Source: JBBQXY01 sp038209195 (GTDB lineage: Bacteria > Chloroflexota > Ktedonobacteria > Ktedonobacterales > Ktedonobacteraceae). From it: a stretch of DNA of 64,000 nt. The position numbers were made by a program, and so were the translations under genes. The first letter of the stretch is position 1. Every line of letters starts with the position of its first letter. Below are positions 53,109 through 62,798 of this stretch, in pieces. The DNA lies in the NCBI GenBank assembly GCA_038209195.1, contig JBBQXY010000003.1:22105-86104 (forward strand). Direction: 5' to 3'. The notes under the pieces were generated by a model, which saw only the letters and a program-made list of their open reading frames with translations, was not told where the DNA came from and ran no database searches.

Positions 53109-54316
53109 ATTTGCGGCTCCGTTTCCTGCGGCACGCTGAGAACCGCATCTTCCTCGGCACGAACATTCACCTCAGTCGTTCTCTCCGCGGTCAGCATCGG
53201 TTGCTGCTTGGGTAAAAACCACTTCTGAGCAATGAAGGTCGGGATAACCGCCGAACCGATGACCACAGTCACAAGAACAGTATATTGGCTCTGATTAATA
53301 ATCCCATGTGTTAGACCATAGAGCGCGGAGATGCTGCCGAAAGTGAGTCCCGTGGACATAAGCAGTGTTGTGTAGTTTCCCTCACGTGGCTTCAGCCGGA
53401 ACAGTCGGGTGAGCGGCCAGACCCCCAGGAATTTCGCACTTACCTTGATGGCAAGCAGCACTACAATAAGTCCAATCCCTGCAAGCAAGGCAGGAACAGA
53501 AACCAGCGTTCCCGCTTTAATGAAAAAGAACGGCGTGAGCAAGGCAAAGGCAAGACTACAAATGCGGAATACCAGGACCCGATCACGCACGAAGACGCCA
53601 GCAACGATCAAGCCAACTAGATAGGCGGGAAGGACCGCTTCCGATTGGGCTGTAGTCGCCAGAGCACCTAACACGAAGAGGATCAAGAAGAGAAACTTCA
53701 CCTCCACCTCGCTCACACGCCCTCCCCATGTTCCAATGACCCAGCGTGTAATCAACGGCAATTTCCACAAGACAGCGACCGTCACGACAAGGAACACGAG
53801 CAGCCAGAGATTGAAACTGGCAAACAGCACTCCTAACGCCAGAACTGTACCGAAGTCAGTAACAAAGCAAGCTGCAAGGATAAGCTTGCCAAGTTCTGTC
53901 TCATTGAGTCCCGTCTCTACCATTACGGCATACACAACCGCTACTGAGGTTGTCGAAAGAGCGATGCCAGCAATCTCAGCAGCATGAAGGTTCCAATGGA
54001 CCACAAATGCGGCAAAGGCGAACGCTGCCACGAATGGGAAAAGAAAAGAAATGCTTCCCAAAGCAAGGCTGGTCGTAAGATGCTTACGAAAGGAGACAGG
54101 ATCAATCTCAGCTCCCGCGAGAAAGGTAAGCAAGACCGAGCCGAAGCTTGCAAGAAAGTCAATCCAGGGAGTGGTGTGAAAGCCAAGATAGTTGCCTGCA
54201 ATCACCCCTAAGCAAATTTCTACCAGAGCGACCGAGATGCCAAAGCGGATCGAGATGAGACTGGCAAGCAAGGCAACTGCCATCCAAACTGCTGCGATGA
54301 ACCAAATGGTGTCCAA
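53105..54316 (-). CDS. CPA2-family cation/proton antiporter, fluoride-riboswitch controlled
   Basis: A 403-aa membrane antiporter of the Kef/NapA (CPA2) type with about twelve segments. LTFLAGAEIDP and IALSTTSVAVVYAVMVE are recognisable family regions, the latter part of the ion-binding core, with VTDFG carrying the exchange Asp. The TTG at 54316 with GGAGG 9 nt upstream is the likely start; the longest frame would begin inside the riboswitch terminator. Cation/proton antiporters are among genes known downstream of fluoride riboswitches and help cells survive fluoride or acid load. It has a short cytoplasmic tail and no TrkA-N domain. Confidence 0.85.
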   Translation of the reverse strand: MDTIWFIAAVWMAVALLASLISIRFGISVALVEICLGVIAGNYLGFHTTPWIDFLASFGSVLLTFLAGAEIDPVSFRKHLTTSLALGSISFLFPFVAAFAFAAFVVHWNLHAAEIAGIALSTTSVAVVYAVMVETGLNETELGKLILAACFVTDFGTVLALGVLFASFNLWLLVFLVVTVAVLWKLPLITRWVIGTWGGRVSEVEVKFLFLILFVLGALATTAQSEAVLPAYLVGLIVAGVFVRDRVLVFRICSLAFALLTPFFFIKAGTLVSVPALLAGIGLIVVLLAIKVSAKFLGVWPLTRLFRLKPREGNYTTLLMSTGLTFGSISALYGLTHGIINQSQYTVLVTVVIGSAVIPTFIAQKWFLPKQQPMLTAERTTEVNVRAEEDAVLSVPQETEPQI

Positions 54317-54376
54317 TACTCTTTTCCTCCATCTAACGTGTGAGCAAACAGGGGCGCAAAAGCCAGAAGGAGGCAT

Positions 54377-54474
54377 AAAAAGGCTCCTGATTTCGCGCCC
54401 TGGCGTCATCAGGAGCTATTAGCAGCAATGCGGTTTTGTCAAAGCAACGCTTCAACTAGGTGAGCTCCATCACC
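54377..54474 (-). promoter_or_regulatory. Fluoride (crcB-type) riboswitch with intrinsic terminator
   Basis: On the minus strand, P1 is GGTGATGGAGCTCACC (54474-54459). An optional small stem follows (GAAGC/GCTT), then AAACCGC and GCTAATAGCTCC. The P1 loop GGAGCT pairs perfectly with AGCTCC (54417-54412), the fluoride pseudoknot. The same AGCTCC also forms the 5' side of a 9-bp terminator stem (GCTCCTGAT/ATCAGGAGC) with a T5 tract at 54381-54377. Aptamer and terminator are therefore mutually exclusive: fluoride should switch expression on. Confidence 0.87.
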
Positions 54475-54495
54475 TTATTGTGTTTGGCTGCTTTT

Positions 54496-54526
54496 AGTAT
54501 ACCATATCTTGGTAGAAAATTTCTAC
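54496..54526 (-). promoter_or_regulatory. Riboswitch promoter with palindrome over -35
   Basis: An extended -10 TGGTATACT (TATACT at 54501-54496) precedes the aptamer by about 20 bp. A 15-bp palindrome GTAGAAAATTTCTAC (54512-54526) covers the -35 position and could bind a repressor, or form the end hairpin of cydB. Confidence 0.5.
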
Positions 54527-54583
54527 TACTGCGGATCAATAATCAGGGTAGCCAATGTGTCCCAATTAGTAGACTCCCTATCT

Positions 54584-55627
54584 CTAATAATGTTCACCAC
54601 TAGTAAGGCTCACCTTGCCCCAGAAGAGTCGGTAGGTCAGGACAAAGTAGACACTGGCAAGCACCATGCCAATAATCCACCAGACGAGGCCCACTGACTG
54701 GCCATATTGGGAGGAAGAGGCATTCTGAATGGTGAGGCTGTCGACGCGATCAACAGCGGGCAACACCAGCGGATAGAGACCAAAGGCGGCACTGGCAAGC
54801 ATGCCGAGGATAAACGCGCACGAAGAGAAAAAGGCGGCTAGATCACGTCGCATCCGGTGGTAGTACGCCATCATCGCAAGCCCCGCCAGCGCAAGCAAGG
54901 GGAAGATAAAGCCCCAGGGTTGACTGAAGTAGTTAGCACTAATATGGGGCTGCACAAGCCAGGTGGCGATTGTCCCCAAAATCAGCAGCACGACCGTCGC
55001 CAGCCAAAATACACGAGCAATACCCCGCGCACGCGTGCTCAGCGGATCTGGCGTCTTGACAGCAATATACGTAGCACCGTGAGCCGTTAAGGTTGTCAGG
55101 GCAAGTAAGCCAATCAGGATCGTATACCAATCGAGAATGCCAGGATTTGCACTGAACGGGTTGAAATCGGTCCATAACGCCTCAAAAAAGTAGCCGCTAG
55201 CATTTAACGGCACACCCCGCAGCACATTCCCTAATGCCGCGCCGTAAAAGATCGCCAGCAGCGCACTACCGATAAAGAACATGCCATCCCAAAACGCTGT
55301 CCATACGGTGTTTGCGAACCGCGAACGCAACTCAATCGAAACGCCCCGAACCATCAGCAGCCAGAGCACAATGATCAAAGGCAGATAGAAGCCACTAAAA
55401 CTGGAGGCATACAGGACGGGAAAGCTAAAAAAGAGCGTGCCACCAGCCGCAATAATCCATACCTCGTTGCCATCCCAGACCGGGCCAATAGACCTCAGAA
55501 TCAAGCGTCGCTCCTCATCATTTTTTGCGGCGAAAAGATGAATGGCACCCGCACCCAGATCGAAGCCATCCAGTAGCACATACATACTCAGCATAGCGGC
55601 AACCAGAATAAACCATAACGTTTGCAT
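54584..55627 (-). CDS. cydB: Cytochrome bd quinol oxidase subunit II
   Basis: A 347-aa membrane protein of the CydB family, beginning with a membrane segment and LLDGFDLGAG, the typical first signature. GPVWDGNEVWIIAAGG is the second hallmark. Together with CydA it reduces oxygen to water using quinol, with high affinity. It lies 11 bp after cydA. Confidence 0.95.
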   Translation of the reverse strand: MQTLWFILVAAMLSMYVLLDGFDLGAGAIHLFAAKNDEERRLILRSIGPVWDGNEVWIIAAGGTLFFSFPVLYASSFSGFYLPLIIVLWLLMVRGVSIELRSRFANTVWTAFWDGMFFIGSALLAIFYGAALGNVLRGVPLNASGYFFEALWTDFNPFSANPGILDWYTILIGLLALTTLTAHGATYIAVKTPDPLSTRARGIARVFWLATVVLLILGTIATWLVQPHISANYFSQPWGFIFPLLALAGLAMMAYYHRMRRDLAAFFSSCAFILGMLASAAFGLYPLVLPAVDRVDSLTIQNASSSQYGQSVGLVWWIIGMVLASVYFVLTYRLFWGKVSLTSGEHY

Positions 55628-55638
55628 GCTTTTCCCCT

Positions 55639-57084
55639 TTATTCAGCCTGAAACTCTATCTGATCGAGTAATCCCTCTGCCGTTTGCGGTGATTCTTCTG
55701 TTGTGGTAGGACCACGCAATGCTTCTGTCACGACCAGAATGACGTACATTAAGCCCAGCAACAAGTAGATACCCATGAAACCGAGGAGCGTAAAGAGCAC
55801 ATTCCCCACCGAAATCGTAGGTGACGAGCCCTGGACCGTGTGCAAGAGACCAAAGACAATCCACGGCTGCCGACCGAGTTCGGTGGTAAACCAACCAGCA
55901 ATATTGGCAATGAAGGGAAAAGGCGTTGCCAACATGATAATCCAGAGCATCCAGCGATAATTGAAGAGTCGCCTGCGCCAGAGCAGCAGAAGCAGCGAGA
56001 AACCTGTGATGGCCATAAAGATGGTTCCCAGCCCTACCATAATGTGATAGCTATAGTAAAGCAATTCTATCTGGTCCGGTCGCTGATCCACGGGAAACGC
56101 GTTGATGCCTTTAACCTCGGCGGTCCACCTGCGATAGGTCAGAAAGCTCAGGATGTTCGGCACGATGATCGGATTATCGAGTTTTTGCTGTGTCGTGTCA
56201 GGTTGCCCAATAATCACAATGCCTGCCCCCTGTTCCGTCTGAAACAGCCCCTCCATCGCCGCTAACTTAGAGGGTTGATACAGTGAAACCTGCTGCCCCT
56301 CCAAATCTCCACTAGGGTATACCTGAATCACGCTGGCAATAAAGCCCACAGTGAGACCGATCGTCAGAAAGATGCGTCCATAATCGACATGTTGTTTTAC
56401 CAGCAGGTAGTAGGCACCTAGCCCGGTCATAAAGAACGCCCCGGTCAGCACGGCTCCGCTCATCGTATGCAGATATTGCGGAAAAATCCAAGAGTTGAGC
56501 AGCACCGCCCAATAATTATCAATGTGGAGGCGTCCATTCGCGGCCACTGTATAACCGACGGGATGTTGCATCCAGGCATTGGAGGCCACGATGAAGCTAC
56601 CAGAAGCCCAGGTACCAAACCATACCATAAATGCCGAAAACCAGTGCATCCTCTGCCCAAATCTCTCTTCGCCAAACAAAAAGATACCGAGGAATGCCGA
56701 TTCGATGAAAAAGGCAAAGGCACCCTCCATCGCCAATGTCTGCGCGATGATGTCGCCAGCATAGACGGAGAAACGCGCCCAGTTCGTGCCAAATTGAAAC
56801 TCCATTGGAATGCCTGTCACCACCCCCACCACAAAGGTAATGGCAAATATTTTAGACCAAAAGCGTGCGCTGACATTGTAACGCTCGACATCTTCCTCAC
56901 TGAGTCGCTGACCGGTGGTCGCACGAGAGTTCGTTGCGGCTCGGAATGAGGATCTGCGCAGCAAATAAAGCGTCTTGAGAATCAGCAGCAGTAGGGCCAA
57001 TCCCATGGTAAGTTGCGGAAAAAGATAGTGATACGCCACAGTAAAAGCGAACTGTAAGCGCGAAAGGATGGTTGACATATCCAT
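55639..57084 (-). CDS. cydA: Cytochrome bd quinol oxidase subunit I
   Basis: A 481-aa CydA. His19 (AYHYLF) is a haem ligand; FQFGTNWARFS and NAWMQHPVGY are core haem-site segments; TELGRQPWIVFG is the quinol-site motif. The Q-loop is of the short type seen in Gram-positive and related bacteria. The start at 57084 follows AGGAG; in-frame codons upstream lack a site. It follows CydDC by 42 bp. Confidence 0.95.
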   Translation of the reverse strand: MDMSTILSRLQFAFTVAYHYLFPQLTMGLALLLLILKTLYLLRRSSFRAATNSRATTGQRLSEEDVERYNVSARFWSKIFAITFVVGVVTGIPMEFQFGTNWARFSVYAGDIIAQTLAMEGAFAFFIESAFLGIFLFGEERFGQRMHWFSAFMVWFGTWASGSFIVASNAWMQHPVGYTVAANGRLHIDNYWAVLLNSWIFPQYLHTMSGAVLTGAFFMTGLGAYYLLVKQHVDYGRIFLTIGLTVGFIASVIQVYPSGDLEGQQVSLYQPSKLAAMEGLFQTEQGAGIVIIGQPDTTQQKLDNPIIVPNILSFLTYRRWTAEVKGINAFPVDQRPDQIELLYYSYHIMVGLGTIFMAITGFSLLLLLWRRRLFNYRWMLWIIMLATPFPFIANIAGWFTTELGRQPWIVFGLLHTVQGSSPTISVGNVLFTLLGFMGIYLLLGLMYVILVVTEALRGPTTTEESPQTAEGLLDQIEFQAE

Positions 57085-57126
57085 AGTCCATCTCCTATCG
57101 GTTATCTTCACTAATGAGGAGTCACA

Positions 57127-60100
57127 TTAAATAAGTGTCAAAATGCCACGTTGCACGTCGAAGAGTTGCTTATAGATCCCCTCTGCCTTGAGCAACTCCT
57201 CGTGAGTGCCATACTCTTTGATGCACCCGCCATCAAGCACCAGTATCTGATCCATCTTCTCCATCGCCAGCAAGCGATGGGTTGCCAGCAGCGTTGTTCT
57301 CCCTTGCATGAGCACATCGAGAGCAGCCAGCAATGCCCCCTCGGTCAACGGATCGAGGTGGGCCGTTGCCTCGTCGAGCAAGAGGATGGGGGCGTTTTTG
57401 AGCAGTGCCCGTGCAATAGCAAGCCGTTGCCGTTCGCCGCCTGAAAGCTGTAATCCCTGCTCGCCTATCCATGTCCCCAGCCCTTCCGGTAATCGTGCGA
57501 TCAATGGCGTGAGTTGTGCCTGCTCCAATGCTTGCATAATCTCAGCATCGCTCGCATCGGGTTTCGCGATCCGCAGATTGCCACGGATAGTGTTATTGAA
57601 CAAATAGGTATCTTGCGTGACAACACTCATCAGCGTATGGATATCGCCAAGCGCGTAGTCCCGCATATCTTGCCCATCTAAGCACACCGTCCCGCTGGCA
57701 GGGTCCCAGAAACGCAAAGCCAGCCCGATCAGCGTGCTCTTCCCCGATCCACTCGCACCGACCAGCGCAACCCTACTGCCTGCTCGCACCCGAAAACTGA
57801 TATCATGCAACACCTCGTCTTCTCCAGCAGCATAACGAAAATGGACGTGCTCAAACACCAGTTCATGCCCACTAGTATTGATTATAGGAAGTGGAGATGT
57901 TGGCTCGACAACTGCTGGTGGGGCATCAATAATTTCAAAGAGCCGCTTTGCCGCCGCCAACGAGTGGCCAAGGAACTGAAATGCCTGTCCTAGTGGCTGC
58001 ACAGCTTCAAAACTCGCCAGAATGAGCAACGTCAGAAAGGCAAGATACACGCCACCGATCGCCTTCGTCATAATAAGTGGAATGGCCAGCACCAGAATAG
58101 TCAAGAGGGCCGCATTCATCAGAAAGTCATTGAGGGATTGCTGTAAACCGGAAATCATAGCCATACGCCGTTGAATCTGTCCCAGCACCATAGTGAGATG
58201 CGCAATCTTTTGCTGCTGATCTTGTACCTGCCCACACGCTAAGATGTCTTGCACTCCCTGCACGCCATCGACAATACCAGCACGCAAGGTAGCCCGTACG
58301 GCAACTTGCCGCTTGCCCAGGCGACGAGCCAGTGCTGAGGTGAGGGCAGGAACGCCTAAGCCAGCCACCACAAGAAACGTGAGCGCGACCCAGGCCAAGC
58401 CAAGATTGAAGAGAGCAAACACGACAAACGTCAAAGCAGCGATGAGCACCGCCACCACAATTGGTGAGACCACCCTGAGATAGATATTTTGTAATTCATC
58501 AACATCCGAGACCAGGCGCGAAAGAATATCACCGCTCCGATACCTGAGGAGATGACCGGGTGCCAGTGGTTCCAGGCGTTGATACACCACTACGCGCAAT
58601 CTTGCTAACAGCCGAAAGGTGACATTATGCGAGAGCAAGCGTTCCGCATAACGTGCAGTCGCACGCGACACACCCATAAAGCGCACAATAGCAATCGGGA
58701 TCGAAAGCGTGACCAACAATGGACCGAGGGCAGCTGCCGCTATCAAATATGCAGCCATACTTAACAAGCCAATATTACTCGCCACCGTCGCACAGCCCAG
58801 CAGAATCGCCAATGCCACCTGCCAACGAAACGCCACCAACAAACGCAACAGCCGCCCAAACACCAATGACGGCATCACCGGGACATCCCTTTGCACGTAC
58901 CCAATACCCCCGCTTTGCTCATGCCTAATATCCCCGCTTTCCGTAGGGGCGGGGGCGGCGGACGTGGCGGGGAGGGGATACACTGTATTCGCACCTATAA
59001 GAGGATGCCCGGCCATGAGATGAGCGTAGACACGGCTATGCTGCAATAGCTCTTCTCGCCGACCTACCTCTACTATCCGTCCATCCTCCATAATGGCGAT
59101 ATGATCGACCGCTTGAATCGTATTGTACCTGTGAGCAATTACAAGCACGGTACGATTCTCTGTCAAGCGCAGCAGCGCATCTTTAATGTACGACTCGCTA
59201 ATAGGATCAAGGCTGGAAGTTGGCTCATCAAGAATGAGCACAGGCGCATCTTTGAGGAAGGCACGAGCAAGCGCAAGCCGCTGCGCCTGTCCCGCGCTGA
59301 GACGCATACCCTGCTCACCTATTTGCGTGTCATATCCCTGCGGAAGTTGTTGCATAAACTCCGTCACACCGGCTAGTTGGGCCGCCCGCTCAACCTCCTG
59401 CTCACTGGCAGTTGGGCGCGCAAAGCGGATATTTTCACGCACACTACCATAGAAAAGGTATGGACGCTGCGGCACCAGTGCCACATACTCGCGCCACGTC
59501 TCAACTGCGAGGTCCGTCAAGGCCATTCCGTTTACGGTGATGGTCCCATCCTGAGCCTCTAGAAAACGTAGCAGCAGGTTGACCAATGTGCTCTTCCCCG
59601 CCCCGCTTCTGCCTATTAATGCCGTACAGCTGCCAGCTGCCAGGGTCAAAGAAGCTCCTTTGAGCGCCGGTTGACTCTGGCCCGGATAGGTATATGCAAC
59701 ATTTGTCAGTTCAATCGTACATTGACGAGCAGGAACGGCAACGGATGGGGTGGATATGCTCCCTGTTTGTACTGGTAATGGTGTATCTAAAATCTCGTAG
59801 ATACGCTTTGTCGCTACCTTGCCCTCCAGTGCGGCATGGCGCTGGACACCAAGCTCACGCAACGGGCGATAGAATTCTGGTGCCAGCAGGAGCACAAACA
59901 ACGCCTGCTCAAACGTGACGTTGCCATTCAAAAGTCGGATGCCAAGCGTGACCGCAACTAAGCCAATCGCCGCCGCAGACAGAAATTCGAGCACCATACC
60001 AGATAAAAAGGCCACACGCAGCGTCTTCATCGTTCTCTCACGAAAGAGATCGCTGAAATGGGCAATCCGCTCATGCTCTTGAGCAGTACGCCCAAAAAGC

Positions 60101-60765
60101 TTCAGCGTCGTCAATCCTTGCACGCTATCCAGAAAATAGGCACTGATACGCGCCAGAGTGAGCCACTGATGCTGCATATGTTTTTCGGCATAGGTCCCGA
60201 CCAGCACCATTAAAAGAGGAATAATTGGACCAGTAACGAACAGTAAGAGCGCACTAGACCAGTCTAGGGGAAAGAGCACACAGAGAATCAAGAGCGGCAC
60301 AAGCACACTCAAAGCCATTTGCGGGATGTAGCGGCTGATATAGGCATCAAGTGTTTCAATGCCCTCACTGACCGTCGTAACCAGCTCACCCGTTCTCTCA
60401 TGCCTGCTATAAGCAGGCCCCAACCGTAACAGGTGTGCAAATAAGCGCTCACGCAGGTGGGATTTGACACGAATCGCCCCTCGTTGCGCGGCTATTTCGC
60501 GGCCCCACAGAGACCCAGCCCGCACAACGATGGTGCCAAATAAAAGAAAGAGTAGTAGTTCGACCTGAGCAAGATCAGCATGAATTAAAAAGACGCGACT
60601 GACAATCCTACTAAGCAGAGCCATCTGCATAATAGTCGCAACAGCTCCTAAAGCCCCGAGTAGGATTGCCAGCAAAAGCGTTGGCTGGGCCTGCTTAAAC
60701 TGGCGTAGCAACAATGTATTGGCTCCCTCCGCTATACACTGTTTAAACTGTAGCATCATGGGCAA
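57127..60765 (-). CDS. cydDC: Fused CydDC ABC transporter
   Basis: A 1212-aa fusion of CydD and CydC, which export thiols (cysteine/glutathione type) needed to assemble cytochrome bd. The first half has a six-helix membrane domain and an ATPase with GRSGAGKS (385-392), LSAGQAQRLALARAF and LILDEPTSSLD. A Pro/Ala/Ser/Gly linker of about 50 residues follows, encoded by short C-rich repeats. The second half has GASGSGKS, LSGGERQRLAIARAL and LLLDEATAHLD. Most organisms use two genes. The start could be the TTG at 60765 or one of the ATGs 6-9 bp later. Confidence 0.92.
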   Translation of the reverse strand: MPMMLQFKQCIAEGANTLLLRQFKQAQPTLLLAILLGALGAVATIMQMALLSRIVSRVFLIHADLAQVELLLFLLFGTIVVRAGSLWGREIAAQRGAIRVKSHLRERLFAHLLRLGPAYSRHERTGELVTTVSEGIETLDAYISRYIPQMALSVLVPLLILCVLFPLDWSSALLLFVTGPIIPLLMVLVGTYAEKHMQHQWLTLARISAYFLDSVQGLTTLKLFGRTAQEHERIAHFSDLFRERTMKTLRVAFLSGMVLEFLSAAAIGLVAVTLGIRLLNGNVTFEQALFVLLLAPEFYRPLRELGVQRHAALEGKVATKRIYEILDTPLPVQTGSISTPSVAVPARQCTIELTNVAYTYPGQSQPALKGASLTLAAGSCTALIGRSGAGKSTLVNLLLRFLEAQDGTITVNGMALTDLAVETWREYVALVPQRPYLFYGSVRENIRFARPTASEQEVERAAQLAGVTEFMQQLPQGYDTQIGEQGMRLSAGQAQRLALARAFLKDAPVLILDEPTSSLDPISESYIKDALLRLTENRTVLVIAHRYNTIQAVDHIAIMEDGRIVEVGRREELLQHSRVYAHLMAGHPLIGANTVYPLPATSAAPAPTESGDIRHEQSGGIGYVQRDVPVMPSLVFGRLLRLLVAFRWQVALAILLGCATVASNIGLLSMAAYLIAAAALGPLLVTLSIPIAIVRFMGVSRATARYAERLLSHNVTFRLLARLRVVVYQRLEPLAPGHLLRYRSGDILSRLVSDVDELQNIYLRVVSPIVVAVLIAALTFVVFALFNLGLAWVALTFLVVAGLGVPALTSALARRLGKRQVAVRATLRAGIVDGVQGVQDILACGQVQDQQQKIAHLTMVLGQIQRRMAMISGLQQSLNDFLMNAALLTILVLAIPLIMTKAIGGVYLAFLTLLILASFEAVQPLGQAFQFLGHSLAAAKRLFEIIDAPPAVVEPTSPLPIINTSGHELVFEHVHFRYAAGEDEVLHDISFRVRAGSRVALVGASGSGKSTLIGLALRFWDPASGTVCLDGQDMRDYALGDIHTLMSVVTQDTYLFNNTIRGNLRIAKPDASDAEIMQALEQAQLTPLIARLPEGLGTWIGEQGLQLSGGERQRLAIARALLKNAPILLLDEATAHLDPLTEGALLAALDVLMQGRTTLLATHRLLAMEKMDQILVLDGGCIKEYGTHEELLKAEGIYKQLFDVQRGILTLI

Positions 60766-60808
60766 GAAAAAACAACCAACACGCGATTGTTCTCATGAAA
60801 TTGTGATA

Positions 60809-62527
60809 TCAGGCTTCGCGGGCCACGACCGCGAGAATTTCTGGCACCTTATCGAAAATGCGTGGGGCAACTAGCGCGGTCACCACATAATAAAAGGCAC
60901 CGCCATAAACGAGGGAGAGCGGAATGGAAAACGCCCATACCCACTGCACATGGAAAAAGACGGGCACGGCCAGAGCCATAATCACAGGCAACAAGATGAC
61001 CACCATTACTAATAGAGCCGCAATCGACATAATAGCACGCAGGAAACCACCTTCACTTGACTGGTTCGCCCCCATCTGCATACCACGGCGGGACTGCCGC
61101 ATGCGCTGCGGAAAGAAAACCGAGGTGATGTTACCACAACCAAGCACCACACCGATACCAGCCAGTCCCACCGCCAACGCGGGCAGAACAAGCTCCCAGG
61201 CATGCGTCACAAAGGCCGCTAACAACACCATCAAGCACATCTCCAGCACGCCAAGCACAAAAGTCACTATATTCTTTCCCCACAGCAGTTGCTTTGGCTC
61301 AATGGGAAACAAGAACAGCGTCGTCAGGCTTTGCCGCTCCAAACCCAATACGTTGTAGGAGAAGGTGTACAGCGAGAAAAAGATGAACGCTGGAGCCGCC
61401 AACACCAACCAGTTGCCAAGAAAGCCGCGAAAGTCATTTCCTGTATTCACCACAGTTACGATAATCAGTATCAGAATTGAGGTAATCGAGGAGACCAGCG
61501 CAGCCTGCAATTGTGGATCACGCCGCAAGTATTTCATATCTTTGACCGCGATGGTAAACGCTTGCGAGGCTAAGAACCGTGCCCACCAGCCATTCGTTAC
61601 ACCAGATGCCGCTATTTGTACACCAACCGCATCATTATTGACAGCAGTCTCTTTGCGCCGCCGCACACGGACACTGCCCTCACTGCTCGCAGCAGTCAAC
61701 CCACGCTCCACAATCTGTTGCCACAGGAAGAGCAAGACAACACTGATCGCGGCCAGAGCCAATAGCCAGGCAAAACTCATCCCCCAGTGGCCCACATACG
61801 CCTGCTGAATGGCACGAGCCGCCATGCCAGGCGGCAGCCATTGCAAATACGGCGATATACTCTCATGCATCAGCCCACTAACAATATTTGATGCCTTCAG
61901 ACCGCGCAGTACCACCTGCTGAATCAGGTAGCACGACGATGAAAAGAGCGCGATAATAATAATGCTCACATCACGAAAGCGGCGACTTTGCAGCACGCGC
62001 ATCAGCAATGCCAGCACCAACTGGCTTACCGCCACCACCTGCACGTAAAAAACCAGCATGGTGAGAAACGCCATCAACCCCAGAGGCAGCGAAGTTGACC
62101 AGCCCACGACCACGGCCCCAAACAGAATGAATAATCCAATTGTGGGAATATCCAATAGCGTAGAAAAGATCAAGCTAAGCATTAGTTCAGCGCGTGTCAA
62201 CGGAAACAGGGCCAGCTTCGAGAGATCAAGCCCCTCATTGACGGAATATTCCAGCAGCGGTAGCATAAGCCAGATCAGATACACGCCCGTCAATACAAGA
62301 AACAGTATCTCGGTGTTTGCGGGCGACGGCAATTTCCGATACGCAAAGTAGCTGCCTACGCCAATGGCACCTGCAAAAGGCACGCCGAACAGCAAGAGCG
62401 CAATCGTGCCGATGATGCGGCTGACCCGCCCTGAGCCACGCGTAAAGCTGCGAATAAACGTCTTCCAGCGCAGCCAGAACAGCCAACGCAACTTATCAGT
62501 ATGTAATGAATTATGCAGAAGTATCAT
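60809..62527 (-). CDS. ABC-2 type membrane permease-like protein
   Basis: A 572-aa polytopic membrane protein with about twelve hydrophobic segments in two clusters and a central basic loop (RVRRRKETAVN). ALFPLTRAELMLS and LFLFPIEPKQLLWGKN, repeated near the start of each half, fit bacterial ABC-2 exporters. No matching ATPase is adjacent, except the CydDC fusion, which carries its own membrane domains. It precedes cydDC by 43 bp and may be co-transcribed. Substrate unknown. Confidence 0.75.
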   Translation of the reverse strand: MILLHNSLHTDKLRWLFWLRWKTFIRSFTRGSGRVSRIIGTIALLLFGVPFAGAIGVGSYFAYRKLPSPANTEILFLVLTGVYLIWLMLPLLEYSVNEGLDLSKLALFPLTRAELMLSLIFSTLLDIPTIGLFILFGAVVVGWSTSLPLGLMAFLTMLVFYVQVVAVSQLVLALLMRVLQSRRFRDVSIIIIALFSSSCYLIQQVVLRGLKASNIVSGLMHESISPYLQWLPPGMAARAIQQAYVGHWGMSFAWLLALAAISVVLLFLWQQIVERGLTAASSEGSVRVRRRKETAVNNDAVGVQIAASGVTNGWWARFLASQAFTIAVKDMKYLRRDPQLQAALVSSITSILILIIVTVVNTGNDFRGFLGNWLVLAAPAFIFFSLYTFSYNVLGLERQSLTTLFLFPIEPKQLLWGKNIVTFVLGVLEMCLMVLLAAFVTHAWELVLPALAVGLAGIGVVLGCGNITSVFFPQRMRQSRRGMQMGANQSSEGGFLRAIMSIAALLVMVVILLPVIMALAVPVFFHVQWVWAFSIPLSLVYGGAFYYVVTALVAPRIFDKVPEILAVVAREA

Positions 62528-62553
62528 ATATCCTCACTGAACTAATAAAAATC

Positions 62554-62787
62554 CTAACTCGCTAAAGTTTCTACTTCTTTAGAGAATATCACAGTTTGTT
62601 CAGTCTGAGGTAAGTGAGCATAAGAAGAGTTAAGTTCTAACTTCATTTCACTATCGTATGAATATACTCTTTCCAATTGTGCGTGATTGTTACCATATTC
62701 ACAGCAATAGCACAAAGCATATCGTTTCAACATGTCTCGCTCTTCAGCAGAAAGTGACCACAAAGCTAACTCAAGATCAGTCATCAT
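62554..62787 (-). CDS. Small hypothetical protein (77 aa)
   Basis: An acidic 77-aa protein with an amphipathic N-terminal helix (LELALWSLSAEERDMLKRYA) and a CYCCEYG patch. AGAGGTG precedes the ATG. It lies 11 bp after the Rep-like gene, so it belongs to that unit. It matches no family I recognise. Confidence 0.55.
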   Translation of the reverse strand: MMTDLELALWSLSAEERDMLKRYALCYCCEYGNNHAQLERVYSYDSEMKLELNSSYAHLPQTEQTVIFSKEVETLAS

Positions 62788-62798
62788 GGCACCTCTTT

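Noticed and set aside
54317..54409. Longer N-terminus of the antiporter
   Set aside because: It would start inside the riboswitch terminator hairpin; a TTG with GGAGG lies just before the first membrane segment.
62554..62787. Antitoxin or toxin beside the Rep-like gene
   Set aside because: Neither the 77-aa protein nor its neighbour shows a toxin or DNA-binding motif.
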